Origin: Lachnospiraceae bacterium
Lineage (GTDB): Bacteria; Bacillota; Clostridia; Lachnospirales; Lachnospiraceae
Reading direction: 5' to 3'
Length of the DNA: 64,000 nt
Assembly: GCA_015056915.1 (NCBI GenBank)
Contig: SVFK01000006.1
Span: 1-64,000 of the forward strand
In this document: one piece after another, positions 53,548 through 64,000 of the stretch
Numbering within the stretch: position 1 is the first letter of the stretch
Layout of the letters: every line of letters starts with the position of its first letter
Program-made: the position numbers and the translations under genes
Notes under the pieces: model-generated
Told to the model about the DNA's origin: nothing
Databases searched by the model: none
Seen by the model: the letters and a program-made list of their open reading frames with translations, nothing else

Positions 53548-53718
53548 TGTGGAAGCTGTGGAAATTGTGGATAACAATATTAGGATTTGTTAAGAATATG
53601 CGTAAAATAAGGAAGCGTGTTACAAATTCTGGAAGAGAAAATATCCACAATAAAACAAAAAATATCCACAGCCAAAGAATGAAAAAGGAACATTCTTTTC
53701 TGTGGATAATGTGGACAA
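53548..53718. promoter_or_regulatory. Cluster of DnaA-box-like 9-mers
   Basis: TGTGGAAGC, TGTGGAAAT, TGTGGATAA contiguous at 53548-53574; ATATCCACA at 53641-53649 and 53662-53670; TGTGGATAA, TGTGGACAA contiguous at 53701-53718. Confidence 0.7.
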
Positions 53719-55116
53719 CTAAATTCCAAGAAGGTTTTCCCCGATTTTAAGCACATCCCCTGCCCCCATAGTTATCAACAGGTCGCCGTTTGTGCAATTT
53801 TTTAATAAAAAATTTTCTATTTCATCGAAGGAAGGAAAATAGAAGGCTTCGTGCCCCAATGCCTGAATTTCTTCTTGTAAGGTTTCGGAGCTGACCCCCA
53901 GCGTATCGGTTTCCCTTGCGGCATAAATATCAGCCAACACAATCTTGTCAGCCAGAGAAAGTGCCCGGGCAAAGTCCTTCATAAAGGCCTTTGTTCTGGT
54001 GTAGGTGTGGGGCTGAAATACACACCAGAGGGTATTGTGGGGGTAATCGCGGGCTGCTGTTAAGGTTGCAGTAATTTCGGTGGGGTGATGGGCATAATCA
54101 TCTATTATGGTAACGCCGCCGATGCAACCTTTGTATTCAAAACGTCTGTCAGTACCGGTAAAAGCATGGAGTCCTTTGATGGTGTCTGCTCTGTCTATGT
54201 GCAGCAAATCGGCAAGTGCTATGGCTGACAGCGCATTGCTGATATTATGCTGACCGGGTACCTGCAGGTCAAATTTCTGAGTCGGCCCCTGAGGACTGTG
54301 TACCAGAAAGGTGGGATGACCGTATTCGTTACAGCTGATGCCGGAGGTGTGGTAATCTGCCGGAGTGCCGTCGCTGTTTTTGCAGTTACTGCAATAGGTA
54401 ATAACCTGACAGGAAAGCCCTTCTGTAATCTTACGGAAATCAGGAATTTCACCGTTGATAATCAGACACCCGTCGGCGGGAAGTAATTTGGCAAATTCGC
54501 GGAAGGAATGACGGATGTCATCGATGTCCTTGAAGAAATCCAAATGATCTTCTTCTATATTTAATATAATACTGATTTTGGGAGAAAAGCTCAAGAAGCT
54601 GTTGGTGTATTCGCAGGCTTCTGTTACGAACAGGTCGGTCTGTCCTACGCGGATATTACCGCCGATGCTTTTCAAAATACCGCCGATGGATAAGGTGGGG
54701 TCGGTATCTGCCTGCAACAGAATCTCACTGACCATTGAGGTGGTTGTTGTCTTGCCGTGAGTACCGCTGATGGCAATGGGGGTCTGATAATTCTGCATAA
54801 GCTCACCCAACAGCTCGGCTCTGGTCAAAAAAGGAATTTGTTTATTTATAGTTGCAATATACTCAGGATTATCGTGAGAAATTGCGCTGGTAAATACCAC
54901 ACAGTCTATGTCATCGGTAATATTTTCTGCCCGCTGTCCGTAAAATACAGAAATGCCCTTTTGCTCCAGACTTTCTGTCAGTGCACTTTTGGTTCGGTCA
55001 GAACCGGATACACGAAAGCCTGCGTTGTGAAGAATCTCTGCAAGACCGCTCATGCTGATACCGCCGATGCCGACAAAATAAATAGATGTGGGATGATTAA
55101 AATCAATTTGATACAT
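53719..55116 (-). CDS. murC: UDP-N-acetylmuramate--L-alanine ligase
   Basis: YFVGIGGISMSGLAEIL, ISGTHGKTTTTSMVSEIL, IIDDYAHHPTEI. Confidence 0.97.
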   Translation of the reverse strand: MYQIDFNHPTSIYFVGIGGISMSGLAEILHNAGFRVSGSDRTKSALTESLEQKGISVFYGQRAENITDDIDCVVFTSAISHDNPEYIATINKQIPFLTRAELLGELMQNYQTPIAISGTHGKTTTTSMVSEILLQADTDPTLSIGGILKSIGGNIRVGQTDLFVTEACEYTNSFLSFSPKISIILNIEEDHLDFFKDIDDIRHSFREFAKLLPADGCLIINGEIPDFRKITEGLSCQVITYCSNCKNSDGTPADYHTSGISCNEYGHPTFLVHSPQGPTQKFDLQVPGQHNISNALSAIALADLLHIDRADTIKGLHAFTGTDRRFEYKGCIGGVTIIDDYAHHPTEITATLTAARDYPHNTLWCVFQPHTYTRTKAFMKDFARALSLADKIVLADIYAARETDTLGVSSETLQEEIQALGHEAFYFPSFDEIENFLLKNCTNGDLLITMGAGDVLKIGENLLGI

Positions 55117-55165
55117 ATTTACACTTCCTTACTCTTTTATATGTAAGATGTATGGTTAACATATG

Positions 55166-55215
55166 AAAGCAAGAAACACCAGAGCATAAATATATTATAT
55201 GCCGGTGTTCGCTTT
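55166..55215. other. Three-segment hairpin in the murC-glgC divergent intergenic region
   Basis: AAAGC/GCTTT, AACACC/GGTGTT, GCATA/TATGC nested arms. Confidence 0.6.
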
Positions 55216-55411
55216 TCGTACTACATTATATTATATACAGATTCATACAAAAAAACAAATAATAAATAAAAATGTTGAAATTGACGGTAATAATGACTGA
55301 TAGAAATATTTGGAATGGGATAAATTAACAAAATATTATCCAGAAACAGGCTAAATATGTAAAAAATAGACATGAATTGGCTAAAAAAGCAAAATATTTT
55401 CGTAATAAATA

Positions 55412-55440
55412 TTCACTTTCGGGGGGCGGTGTGATATAAT
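55412..55440 (+). promoter_or_regulatory. Predicted promoter of glgCD
   Basis: TTCACT, 17-bp spacer, TATAAT. Confidence 0.55.
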
Positions 55441-55512
55441 CAATGTATCATCCTAACGGATAGAATAGCAGTTAAAGTACTAATGAGTAGAAGACTAGAT
55501 TGAGGTGAGGAC

Positions 55513-56781
55513 ATGATCAAGAAAGAAATGATTGCCATGCTTTTAGCTGGCGGACAGGGTAGCCGTCTTGGTGTATTGACATCCAAGGTTGCTAAGCCTG
55601 CAGTTGCATTCGGAGGAAAATATCGCATTATCGATTTCCCCCTTTCTAATTGTATTAACTCCGGAGTTGATACAGTGGGTGTATTGACACAGTATCAGCC
55701 CTTGCGGTTGAATTCTCATATCGGAATTGGTATTCCGTGGGATCTCGACCGAAATATTGGCGGCGTTGCAGTACTGCCTCCTTATGAGAAGAGCGCAAAC
55801 AGTGAATGGTATACTGGTACAGCAAATGCTATTTATCAGAACCTAGAGTATATGGATAGCTTCAATCCTGAGTATGTATTGATTCTTTCCGGTGACCATA
55901 TTTACAAGATGGATTATGAGGTTATGCTCGATTTCCATAAGTCAAATAATGCAGAGGTTACGATTGCAGTTATGCCTGTTCCTATCGAGGAAGCCAGCCG
56001 CTTTGGTATTATGATTACTGATGAAAACAGGAGAATAACCGAATTTGAGGAGAAGCCGGCCAATCCCAGAAGCAATCTGGCAAGTATGGGTATTTATATC
56101 TTTAACTGGAAGACCTTAAAGGAAGCTTTGATTGCAATGGCTGATCAGCCTGCCCTTGACTTTGGTAAGCATGTAATTCCTTATTGCCATGAGAAGGGTT
56201 CACCTCTTTATGCATATGAATTTACGGGTTACTGGAAGGATGTAGGAACCCTGAATTCTTATTGGGAAGCCAATATGGAGCTTATCGATATTGTTCCTGA
56301 GTTTAACCTCTATGAAGAGTATTGGAAGATTTATACCAAGACAGAGATTCAGCCGCCTCAGTACATTGCTGATAACAGCATGGTAGAGCGCAGTATTATC
56401 GGTGAAGGAACAGACATCTACGGCGAGGTATACAATTCCGTTATCGGTTGCGGTATTACTATCGGTAAAGGAACTGTTGTACGTGATTCCATTATCATGA
56501 ACCAGACCCAGATTGGTGATGGCTGCGAGTTGAATAAGGCAATCATCGCAGAGAATGTTAAAATCGGTAATAATGTAAAACTGGGCGTAGGTGAGGAAGT
56601 TGATAACGACACAGCACCCCATATCTACAATCATGGAATCGTAACTGTAGGCGAGAAGAGCGTAATTCCTGACGGAATCACCGTTGGTAAGAATTCCGTT
56701 ATCTTCGGAGTTACTTCAGCTGCTGATTATGAAGATTCCCATCTTGCAAGCGGCAGAACATTGATTAAGGCAGGTGAATAG
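55513..56781 (+). CDS. glgC: Glucose-1-phosphate adenylyltransferase
   Basis: [43 protein letters not shown]. Confidence 0.97.
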   Translation: MIKKEMIAMLLAGGQGSRLGVLTSKVAKPAVAFGGKYRIIDFPLSNCINSGVDTVGVLTQYQPLRLNSHIGIGIPWDLDRNIGGVAVLPPYEKSANSEWYTGTANAIYQNLEYMDSFNPEYVLILSGDHIYKMDYEVMLDFHKSNNAEVTIAVMPVPIEEASRFGIMITDENRRITEFEEKPANPRSNLASMGIYIFNWKTLKEALIAMADQPALDFGKHVIPYCHEKGSPLYAYEFTGYWKDVGTLNSYWEANMELIDIVPEFNLYEEYWKIYTKTEIQPPQYIADNSMVERSIIGEGTDIYGEVYNSVIGCGITIGKGTVVRDSIIMNQTQIGDGCELNKAIIAENVKIGNNVKLGVGEEVDNDTAPHIYNHGIVTVGEKSVIPDGITVGKNSVIFGVTSAADYEDSHLASGRTLIKAGE

Positions 56782-56783
56782 TA

Positions 56784-57902
56784 GTGAGAGCGATTGGAAT
56801 TATTTTAGCAGGTGGTAATAACCATAGAATGAAGGAGCTGTCCCAGAAGAGAGCAATCTGTGCAATGCCTATTGCAGGCAGCTACCGTAGTATTGACTTT
56901 ACCCTGAGTAATATGTCAAATTCCCATATTCAGAAGGTGGCAGTATTTACACAGTACAATGCGAGAAGCCTGAATGAGCATCTGAATTCCTCCAAGTGGT
57001 GGGACTTCGGACGTAAACAGGGTGGTTTATATGTATTTACTCCCGCAGTGACCTCAGAAAACACCAACTGGTACAGAGGTACTGCTGATGCGATTTATCA
57101 GAATTTACACTTTTTGAAAAATAGCCATGAACCATATGTAGTAATTGCATCCGGTGATGGCGTATACAAGATGGATTTCAATAAGGTATTGGAATATCAT
57201 ATTGAGAAGAAAGCAGATATTACGGTTGTATGCCGTGATATGGAAGCTGGCACCAATGTGGAACGCTTTGGTACTATCCGTATGAACGAGGAGAGCCGTA
57301 TTGAGGAATTGGAGGAGAAGCCTCTTCAGGCTAAGACCAATACCATTTCCTGCGGTATCTATGTAGTGCGCCGTCGTTTGCTGATTGAAATGATTGAGAA
57401 GTGTGCAGAGGAAGACAGATATGATTTCGTAAGAGACATTCTGATTCGTTATAAGGATATTAAGAGAATCTTCGGCTACAAGATTAAAGATTATTGGAGA
57501 AATATTGCATCTGTTGATGATTATTTCAATACTAATATGGATTTCCTGAAGCCGGAAGTAAGAGACTATTTCTTCAAGCAGTACCCTGATATTTATTCTA
57601 AGGTGGATGATTTGCCGCCTGCAAAATACAATACAGGTGCAAAGATTAAGAATAGCTTAATTTCCAGTGGATGTATTGTGAACGGCACAGTTGAAAATTC
57701 CGTAATCTTTAAGAAGAGTTATATCGGAAATAATTGTGTCATCAAGAATTCCATTATCTTAAATGATGTATATATCGGAGATAACACATATATCGAGAAC
57801 TGTATCGTAGAAAGCCGCGATACCATTCGTGCGAATTCCCACTTTGTAGGAGAAGGCGATATTAAGATTGTGTTAGAGCGTAACGAACGATATGTTATCT
57901 AA
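56784..57902 (+). CDS. glgD: Glucose-1-phosphate adenylyltransferase subunit GlgD
   Basis: GTG start; divergent GlgC paralogue IILAGGNNHRMKELSQKRAICAMPIAGSYRSIDFTLSNMSNS. Confidence 0.94.
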   Translation: MRAIGIILAGGNNHRMKELSQKRAICAMPIAGSYRSIDFTLSNMSNSHIQKVAVFTQYNARSLNEHLNSSKWWDFGRKQGGLYVFTPAVTSENTNWYRGTADAIYQNLHFLKNSHEPYVVIASGDGVYKMDFNKVLEYHIEKKADITVVCRDMEAGTNVERFGTIRMNEESRIEELEEKPLQAKTNTISCGIYVVRRRLLIEMIEKCAEEDRYDFVRDILIRYKDIKRIFGYKIKDYWRNIASVDDYFNTNMDFLKPEVRDYFFKQYPDIYSKVDDLPPAKYNTGAKIKNSLISSGCIVNGTVENSVIFKKSYIGNNCVIKNSIILNDVYIGDNTYIENCIVESRDTIRANSHFVGEGDIKIVLERNERYVI

Positions 57903-57935
57903 CACATGGGACAAAAAGATAGACTAAAGGGGGCA

Positions 57936-58217
57936 ATGCAGATGCAGATTACAGATGTACGAGTTCGTAAGATTACTAAAGAAGGCAAAATGAAAGCCAT
58001 TGTTTCCATTACTCTGGATGATGAGTTTGTAGTGCATGATATTAAGGTCATTGAGGGTGAAAAGGGGTTATTTATTGCAATGCCCAGTAAGAAGGCTTCA
58101 GATGGCGAATATCGTGATATTGCACATCCGATTAATTCATCCATCCGCGAAATGATTCAAAATACTATTTTGGATTACTATACAAAAGCGTTAGAAGTTC
58201 CGGATGATGTAGTATAA
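57936..58217 (+). CDS. spoVG: SpoVG family septation regulator
   Basis: [51 protein letters not shown]. Confidence 0.95.
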   Translation: MQMQITDVRVRKITKEGKMKAIVSITLDDEFVVHDIKVIEGEKGLFIAMPSKKASDGEYRDIAHPINSSIREMIQNTILDYYTKALEVPDDVV

Positions 58218-58238
58218 GTTTTATGGAGCAAACATAAA

Positions 58239-58270
58239 AGGGCCACGATGCAATCCTGCATCGTGGCCCT
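58239..58270. terminator. Bidirectional terminator
   Basis: AGGGCCACGATGCA-ATCC-TGCATCGTGGCCCT. Confidence 0.85.
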
Positions 58271-58294
58271 AATTGTTGTCTTTAAATCAATTGC

Positions 58295-59542
58295 TTACTT
58301 TTTATACAATTCTTCCGGTGTGAATAAATGTCTGGGAATACCGTCAACCATAATCGGAGTTACATCGCCCTGAACAAGAGGTTTTACATAAGTGATGAAT
58401 TCTTCTGTTACATAAGCACCATCTTCTGTAATCCAATTTCTGGGAACACATTTTTCATCGTTTGCAATCTTATGTACGTCACGAACAGCAGTACCACTCT
58501 GGTAAGGTTCATCAGAAAATCTCTGAAGAACAACCATCTGACCGGTCTCACCTTCATCAGCCGCTTTTACAGCAGCACCACCTGCCTGGAATGCCTCCAG
58601 AAGGTCTACACGAGAAGCCAAGTGGGAACCTGCTCTCTGCAGTGTACTGAATTCAATGGCACGTGTCTTACAGCCCAATTCTGCAGCAATATAGGTTGCA
58701 AGATAAGAAGCGGTACCGGATAACTGCTTATGTCCGAATGCATCTACAAAGTTGATGTCATTACCTAACTCACATACATATTTGCCGTCTTCGGTATGAA
58801 TACCTTCGGATACGGCTACAACAACAGAGGTCTTTTCCTTTAAGAACTTAGCAACTCTTTCTTTGAAGTTATCAAGATCAAAGGTAACCTCAGGCAGATA
58901 AATCAAATCAGGACCTTCGCAATCCTCGCCTTTGGAAAGGATGGTAGCACCGGTTAACCAGCCGGCATTACGTCCCATAACCTCAACAATAGTAACCAGA
59001 CCGGCAGGATATTCCAGACAGAAACCGTCACGAATAATTTCCTTCATAGAGGTGCCGATATATTTTGCAGCACTTCCGAAGCCGGGGGTGTGGTCAGTTA
59101 ATGCAAGGTCATTATCGATAGTCTTGGGACAACCGATAAAGCGTGTGGTATGTCCTGTCAAAACTGCATAATCAGATAATTTCTTGATGGTATCCATGGA
59201 GTCGTTTCCACCGATATAAATGAAAATTTCAATATCGAGCTTGTCCAGAATACTGAAAATCTTCTCATATACAGCTTTATCCTCGTGTATTCCCGGCAGC
59301 TTATAGCGGCAAGAGCCTAAGTAAGCAGCAGGAGTTCTCTTTAATAACTCCACATCCAATTCTGTCTTGATGTGATCTGATAAATCAAGATATTTTTCGT
59401 TTAATAATCCTTGTATACCGTGAAGCATACCGTATACTTTTTTGGCTCCGCGATCAATAGCTGTGCGGTATACGCCGGCAAGACTGGAATTAATCGCAGC
59501 AGTAGGACCACCAGATTGACCTACAATAACATTTCGTGTCAT
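58295..59542 (-). CDS. 6-phosphofructokinase, probably PPi-dependent
   Basis: VGQSGGPTAAINSSLAGV; YIGGNDSMDT; CPKTIDNDL (Lys in place of the Gly of ATP-type PGTIDND). Confidence 0.88.
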   Translation of the reverse strand: MTRNVIVGQSGGPTAAINSSLAGVYRTAIDRGAKKVYGMLHGIQGLLNEKYLDLSDHIKTELDVELLKRTPAAYLGSCRYKLPGIHEDKAVYEKIFSILDKLDIEIFIYIGGNDSMDTIKKLSDYAVLTGHTTRFIGCPKTIDNDLALTDHTPGFGSAAKYIGTSMKEIIRDGFCLEYPAGLVTIVEVMGRNAGWLTGATILSKGEDCEGPDLIYLPEVTFDLDNFKERVAKFLKEKTSVVVAVSEGIHTEDGKYVCELGNDINFVDAFGHKQLSGTASYLATYIAAELGCKTRAIEFSTLQRAGSHLASRVDLLEAFQAGGAAVKAADEGETGQMVVLQRFSDEPYQSGTAVRDVHKIANDEKCVPRNWITEDGAYVTEEFITYVKPLVQGDVTPIMVDGIPRHLFTPEELYKK

Positions 59543-59808
59543 GTTAATACCTCCTGATAAAATGAACATTTTCTCTATTTTAATACATTTTACTGCTTAT
59601 TTCCACAATTTTTTACTTTTTCTTTAAAATTAGCGGGGAAAAGGTTATTGTGGGTTCGTACTTGAAGCAGGATATGTCTTGTTTGAAAAATAAGGGTATG
59701 ATAAAATAATAAGCAATATTATCTGAATGAAAGAGAATGCAATTATCAATAGTGATTTGAGACAAGAGAGAAGGAATTGCATATAACCATCAGAATAAGG
59801 AGAAGACC

Positions 59809-60393
59809 ATGTACATTATCGTAGGCTTGGGTAATCCCAAAAAGGAATATATAAACACAAGACATAATATCGGTTTTGATGTAATAGACAAATTAGCGGA
59901 GCAGGAAAAGATTGCCGTGCTGGAAAAAAAGCACAAGGCTATCATCGGTAAAGGTTATATAGCCGGCCAGAAATGTATTTTGGCCAAGCCTCAGACCTTT
60001 ATGAATCTCAGTGGGGAGAGTGTCAGGGAAATCATTGATTATTATAAGGTGGATGAGACTGAGGAGCTGATTGTGATTTCTGATGACATCAGTCTGGATG
60101 TAGGACAGCTGCGTATTCGTAAAAAGGGAAGTGCGGGCGGACATAATGGCTTGAAAAATATTATTGCACATCTGGGGCATGATACTTTTATGCGTGTGAA
60201 AATGGGTGTCGGCGAGAAGCCAAAGGGCTGGGATCTGGCAGATTATGTGCTGGGACATTTCACACCGGATGAACGGAAACAGATGGATGAAGCATCAGAG
60301 CGAGCAGCAGATGCGATTCGAATGATGATTACCGGAGACGTAGACAGAGCAATGAACGAATATAATAAAAAGACGGAAGGCGCCGGGAGGTAA
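59809..60393 (+). CDS. pth: Peptidyl-tRNA hydrolase
   Basis: MYIIVGLGNPKKEYINTRHNIGFDVID...KPQTFMNLSGESV...GSAGGHNGLKNII. Confidence 0.97.
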   Translation: MYIIVGLGNPKKEYINTRHNIGFDVIDKLAEQEKIAVLEKKHKAIIGKGYIAGQKCILAKPQTFMNLSGESVREIIDYYKVDETEELIVISDDISLDVGQLRIRKKGSAGGHNGLKNIIAHLGHDTFMRVKMGVGEKPKGWDLADYVLGHFTPDERKQMDEASERAADAIRMMITGDVDRAMNEYNKKTEGAGR

Positions 60394-60396
60394 TAC

Positions 60397-63300
60397 ATGC
60401 AGGCATTACTTGCACCGCTTAAAAATCTGGCGGAATATGACAGCATTAAGTCTGTTTTGAAAAAGGGAAGAGCAAACGTGGCTCTTTCCGGCTGCGTGGA
60501 CTCACAAAAACTCCATATGATATATGGACTTAGCGATGGCTTGAAATACAAAGTCATCGTTACTTATAGTGACTTAAAGGCAAAAGAGATATATGAGGAA
60601 TATAAATTTTATGACAGAAATGTCATGTTTTATCCGGCAAAGGATTTGATTTTTTTTCAGGCAGATATTCACGGTAATCAACTGATAAAAGAACGCATCC
60701 GCACGTTGCGCAGGGTGATGGAGCAAAAGCCGATTACGATTATTACTACCTATGCGGCGCTGATGACTCCGCAGGTTATGTGGGAGGAGCAGGATGTTAT
60801 TGAGGTGCAAAGAGGCGGTAGCTTAGATGAAGTGACACTGGCCAAACGTCTGGTGGCAATGGGCTATGAAAAGAGCTATCAGGTGGAGAGTCCGGGACAA
60901 TTTTCCATTCGCGGCGGTATCGTGGATGTATTTGACCTGACGGAGGAAAATCCCTATCGAATTGAGCTGTGGGGAGATGAAGTTGAGTCCATACGCAGCT
61001 TTGATATTTTGAGTCAGCGTTCCATAGAAAAGCTGGAGAGCATTCGCATTTTTCCTGCATCGGAGTTTGTGCTGGATGAGGAGCGCATCAAGGCAGGACT
61101 TGCCAAGCTGGAAAAGGAAGCCGTGAAGCAGGAAAAAATCTTTCGGGAAGCGCATCAGCCCGAGGAAGCGCACAGAATTGTAACGCAGGTGAAGGAATTA
61201 AAGGAGCAGCTTCTGGAATTTCAAAGCAAAATGAATCTGGAAGGGTATATCCGCTATTTTTATGATGAGACCGTAACACTTCCGGAATTATTAACCGGTA
61301 TGGCTGTAGGTTCAGGCGGTACTGCCAATAATCTTGTCTTCTTTATTGATGAGCCTATCCGTGTTAAGGAACAGGCCGATGCCATTGAAGCAGAATTTCG
61401 GGAAAGCATGGAGCAGCGTGCCCGTAAGGGCTACATTTTGCCCGGGCAAATGGATATTTTGTACAGTGGGGAGCAGGTGGCTGCAAAGCTTTGCAGAAGT
61501 AATATTGTGACATTGGCTACCATGGAGAGTAAAAAGAGCTATTTTAAGTCGGAGCTTAAGGCAGATATTTCTGCCAGAAATCTGGCGCCCTATAACAATA
61601 GCTTTGAGGCATTGGTAAAGGATTTGAAACGATATCGCAGGAATGAGTACCGTGTGCTTTTGCTGTCCGGCTCCCGAACCCGAGCCAAGCGCCTGGCGGA
61701 GGATTTGCGGGAACAGGAATTGACAGCAGTTTATACGGAAGACCCCATGCGTGAGGTGCAATCAGGCGAAATTCTGACCTATTATGGTCATGTGAAGAAA
61801 GGGTTTGAATATCCGTGGCTTAAATTTGTGGTGCTCTCGGAAACAGATATATTTGGTGCCGAAAAGAAGAAAAAGAAGAAGAAAAAGCTCTATCAGGGGC
61901 AGAAAATAAATGACTTTAATGATTTAAAGGTGGGTGATTATGTCGTACATGAAACCCACGGACTGGGCATCTACCGCGGTATTGAAAAGGTAGAAATGGA
62001 GAAGGTAGTAAAAGACTATCTGAAGATAGAATACCGTGATGGCGGCAATCTGTACATTCTGGCAACGGGACTGGATGTGATTCAGAAATATGCCTCTGCC
62101 GATGCCAAGAAACCGAAGCTGAATAAGCTGGGCACCAAGGAGTGGGAACGAACCAAAACCAAGGTACGCAGTGCGGTGAATGAGGTGGCCAAGGATTTGG
62201 TGGAGCTGTATGCAATCCGTCAGGCAAGCAACGGCTACCAGTTTGGCCGGGATACAGTATGGCAGCGTGAATTTGAGGAAATGTTTCCTTTCGAGGAAAC
62301 CGATGATCAGCTGGCGGCTATTGCCGATACCAAGGCAGATATGGAAAGTCATAAGATTATGGATCGTCTTATCTGTGGTGATGTAGGCTACGGTAAGACG
62401 GAAATTGCCATTCGTGCCGCATTTAAGGCAGTGCAGGAGGGCAAGCAGGTAGTGTATTTGGTGCCTACCACCATTTTGGCTCAGCAACATTACAACACCT
62501 TTGTACAGCGCATGAAGGATTTTCCTATAAGGGTAGATTTGCTGAGTCGTTTCCGCACGGCATCTGAGCAGAAAAAGACGATTACGGATCTGAATAAGGG
62601 ATTTGTTGACATTGTAATCGGCACCCACAGAGTGCTGTCGGAGGATGTGAAATTCAAGGATCTTGGATTGTTGATTATTGATGAGGAACAGCGCTTTGGT
62701 GTGGCTCATAAGGAGAAAATCAAGAAGCTGAAGGAGAATGTTGATGTATTGACATTGACGGCAACACCGATTCCCCGAACTCTTCATATGAGCCTGATTG
62801 GAATACGTGATATGAGTGTACTGGAGGAGGCGCCGGGTGACAGACTGCCTATCCAGACCTTTGTATGCGAATATAATGAAGAGATGGTGCGTGAGGCGAT
62901 TGTACGCGAAATGGCAAGAGGCGGTCAGGTATATTACGTTTACAATCGTGTAAATAATATTGGGGATATTGCGGCGCAGCTTGCCAAATTGATACCGGAG
63001 GCAAATGTGGCATACGCTCATGGTCAGATGAAGGAGCATGAGCTGGAGCGGATAATGTTTGATTTTATCAATGGTGATATTGATGTACTGGTGTCCACTA
63101 CCATTATAGAGACCGGACTGGATATCTCCAACGTTAATACCATGATTATTCATGATTCCGACAATCTCGGCTTATCCCAGCTCTATCAGTTACGTGGGCG
63201 CGTAGGACGTTCCAATCGCACAGCCTATGCCTTCCTGATGTATAAGCGAGACAAGATGCTGAAGGAGATAGCGGAGAAGCGCCTTGCTGCCATTAAGGAA

Positions 63301-63945
63301 TTTACGAATCTGGGAAGCGGTTTTAAAATAGCCATGCGAGATTTGGAAATCCGTGGTGCGGGCAATCTGTTAGGAGTGCGCCAACACGGTCATATGGAAG
63401 CGGTCGGCTATGATATGTATTGTAAGATGTTGAACGAAGCAGTCAAAAGCCTTAAAGGCATTCCTACCATCACAGATTTTACCACAGTGATAGATTTGGA
63501 TGTGGATGCTTTTATTCCTGCCACTTATATTGTAAATGAGACCCAAAAGCTTGATATTTATAAACGAATCGCCGGCATTGAGAATCTAAAAGAACGTGAT
63601 GATATGAAGGATGAGCTGTTAGATCGTTTTGGCGAGATACCCAAATCGGTAGAGAATCTGCTTCGCATAGCCTTGATTCGCGTGGCGGCACACGGTCTGT
63701 ACATGACGGAAATCAAGGGAAAAAATCAACGGATTACTTTTACCTTCCGAACGGATGCAGCGATTGAACCGGCAGGTATTCCGGGGCTACTCAAGAAATA
63801 CGGAAATGCTTTAAGCTTCACTGCCTACGGCAATCCGTTTTTCACATATAAATATAAAAAGACCGGGCTGGTAGAAACGGATGCGGAGCTGCTTTTGGAT
63901 ATGACGGAGAAGCTGTTGGAGGAAATGAAAGTGCTACTTGTATAG
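60397..63945 (+). CDS. mfd: Transcription-repair coupling factor
   Basis: UvrB-like N-terminus, RID (VVHETHGLGIYRGIEKVE), helicase motifs GDVGYGKTEIAIRAA, DEEQRFGV, QLRGRVGRS. Confidence 0.97.
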   Translation: MQALLAPLKNLAEYDSIKSVLKKGRANVALSGCVDSQKLHMIYGLSDGLKYKVIVTYSDLKAKEIYEEYKFYDRNVMFYPAKDLIFFQADIHGNQLIKERIRTLRRVMEQKPITIITTYAALMTPQVMWEEQDVIEVQRGGSLDEVTLAKRLVAMGYEKSYQVESPGQFSIRGGIVDVFDLTEENPYRIELWGDEVESIRSFDILSQRSIEKLESIRIFPASEFVLDEERIKAGLAKLEKEAVKQEKIFREAHQPEEAHRIVTQVKELKEQLLEFQSKMNLEGYIRYFYDETVTLPELLTGMAVGSGGTANNLVFFIDEPIRVKEQADAIEAEFRESMEQRARKGYILPGQMDILYSGEQVAAKLCRSNIVTLATMESKKSYFKSELKADISARNLAPYNNSFEALVKDLKRYRRNEYRVLLLSGSRTRAKRLAEDLREQELTAVYTEDPMREVQSGEILTYYGHVKKGFEYPWLKFVVLSETDIFGAEKKKKKKKKLYQGQKINDFNDLKVGDYVVHETHGLGIYRGIEKVEMEKVVKDYLKIEYRDGGNLYILATGLDVIQKYASADAKKPKLNKLGTKEWERTKTKVRSAVNEVAKDLVELYAIRQASNGYQFGRDTVWQREFEEMFPFEETDDQLAAIADTKADMESHKIMDRLICGDVGYGKTEIAIRAAFKAVQEGKQVVYLVPTTILAQQHYNTFVQRMKDFPIRVDLLSRFRTASEQKKTITDLNKGFVDIVIGTHRVLSEDVKFKDLGLLIIDEEQRFGVAHKEKIKKLKENVDVLTLTATPIPRTLHMSLIGIRDMSVLEEAPGDRLPIQTFVCEYNEEMVREAIVREMARGGQVYYVYNRVNNIGDIAAQLAKLIPEANVAYAHGQMKEHELERIMFDFINGDIDVLVSTTIIETGLDISNVNTMIIHDSDNLGLSQLYQLRGRVGRSNRTAYAFLMYKRDKMLKEIAEKRLAAIKEFTNLGSGFKIAMRDLEIRGAGNLLGVRQHGHMEAVGYDMYCKMLNEAVKSLKGIPTITDFTTVIDLDVDAFIPATYIVNETQKLDIYKRIAGIENLKERDDMKDELLDRFGEIPKSVENLLRIALIRVAAHGLYMTEIKGKNQRITFTFRTDAAIEPAGIPGLLKKYGNALSFTAYGNPFFTYKYKKTGLVETDAELLLDMTEKLLEEMKVLLV

Positions 63946-64000
63946 AATTTGTGAAATAAATTAAAAATTGCTTTATAAATATTGACCTTCCCCTTTGTGG

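Noticed and set aside
53548-53718. DnaA-box cluster as the chromosomal origin itself
   Set aside because: No dnaA/dnaN neighbours and no clear AT-rich unwinding element with DnaA-trio pattern was identified; a regulatory or titration site is the more cautious reading.
61860-61889. AAG/AAA run in mfd encoding eight or more lysines as a possible frameshift or slippage site
   Set aside because: The reading frame and domain order (UvrB-like region to RID to helicase) continue normally on both sides.
61924-63153. 409-aa antisense ORF inside mfd
   Set aside because: Opposite to a strongly conserved gene, no recognisable domain and no supporting RBS; a by-product of codon bias.

Overview
The window is consistent with a chromosomal segment of a Lachnospiraceae-like (Clostridia) anaerobe; this assignment is inferred from gene content and protein character, not from a search. 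It is mostly housekeeping: a tRNA Asn-Glu-Cys cluster, feoAB, rpsF-ssb-rpsR, gdpP-rplI-dnaB, pfl/pflA, mecA, cwlD, ywlC, rpiB, upp, comEB, a complete F-type ATP synthase operon, queT with a probable preQ1 riboswitch, a lone flagellin, bioY, prs, dnaC/dnaD, murC, glgCD, spoVG, a PPi-type phosphofructokinase, pth and mfd. No CRISPR array, prophage or transposase was seen. The most notable locus is a pyruvate formate-lyase encoded in pieces (20591-23113, - strand): a PFL core lacking the glycyl-radical domain, a separate 80-aa glycyl-radical domain, and between them a 67-aa Cys-containing protein that resembles the docking half of the radical domain but lacks the Gly loop. Other points worth checking are a dense DnaA-box-like cluster upstream of dnaD-dnaC, a probable frameshift fusion of a GNAT gene to a DUF402 gene, a perfect 15-bp inverted repeat around a start codon after the atp operon, a candidate structured RNA at 24602-24894, repeated palindromes around feoA, a sortase B/single-substrate pair, and a Na+-type c-ring signature.
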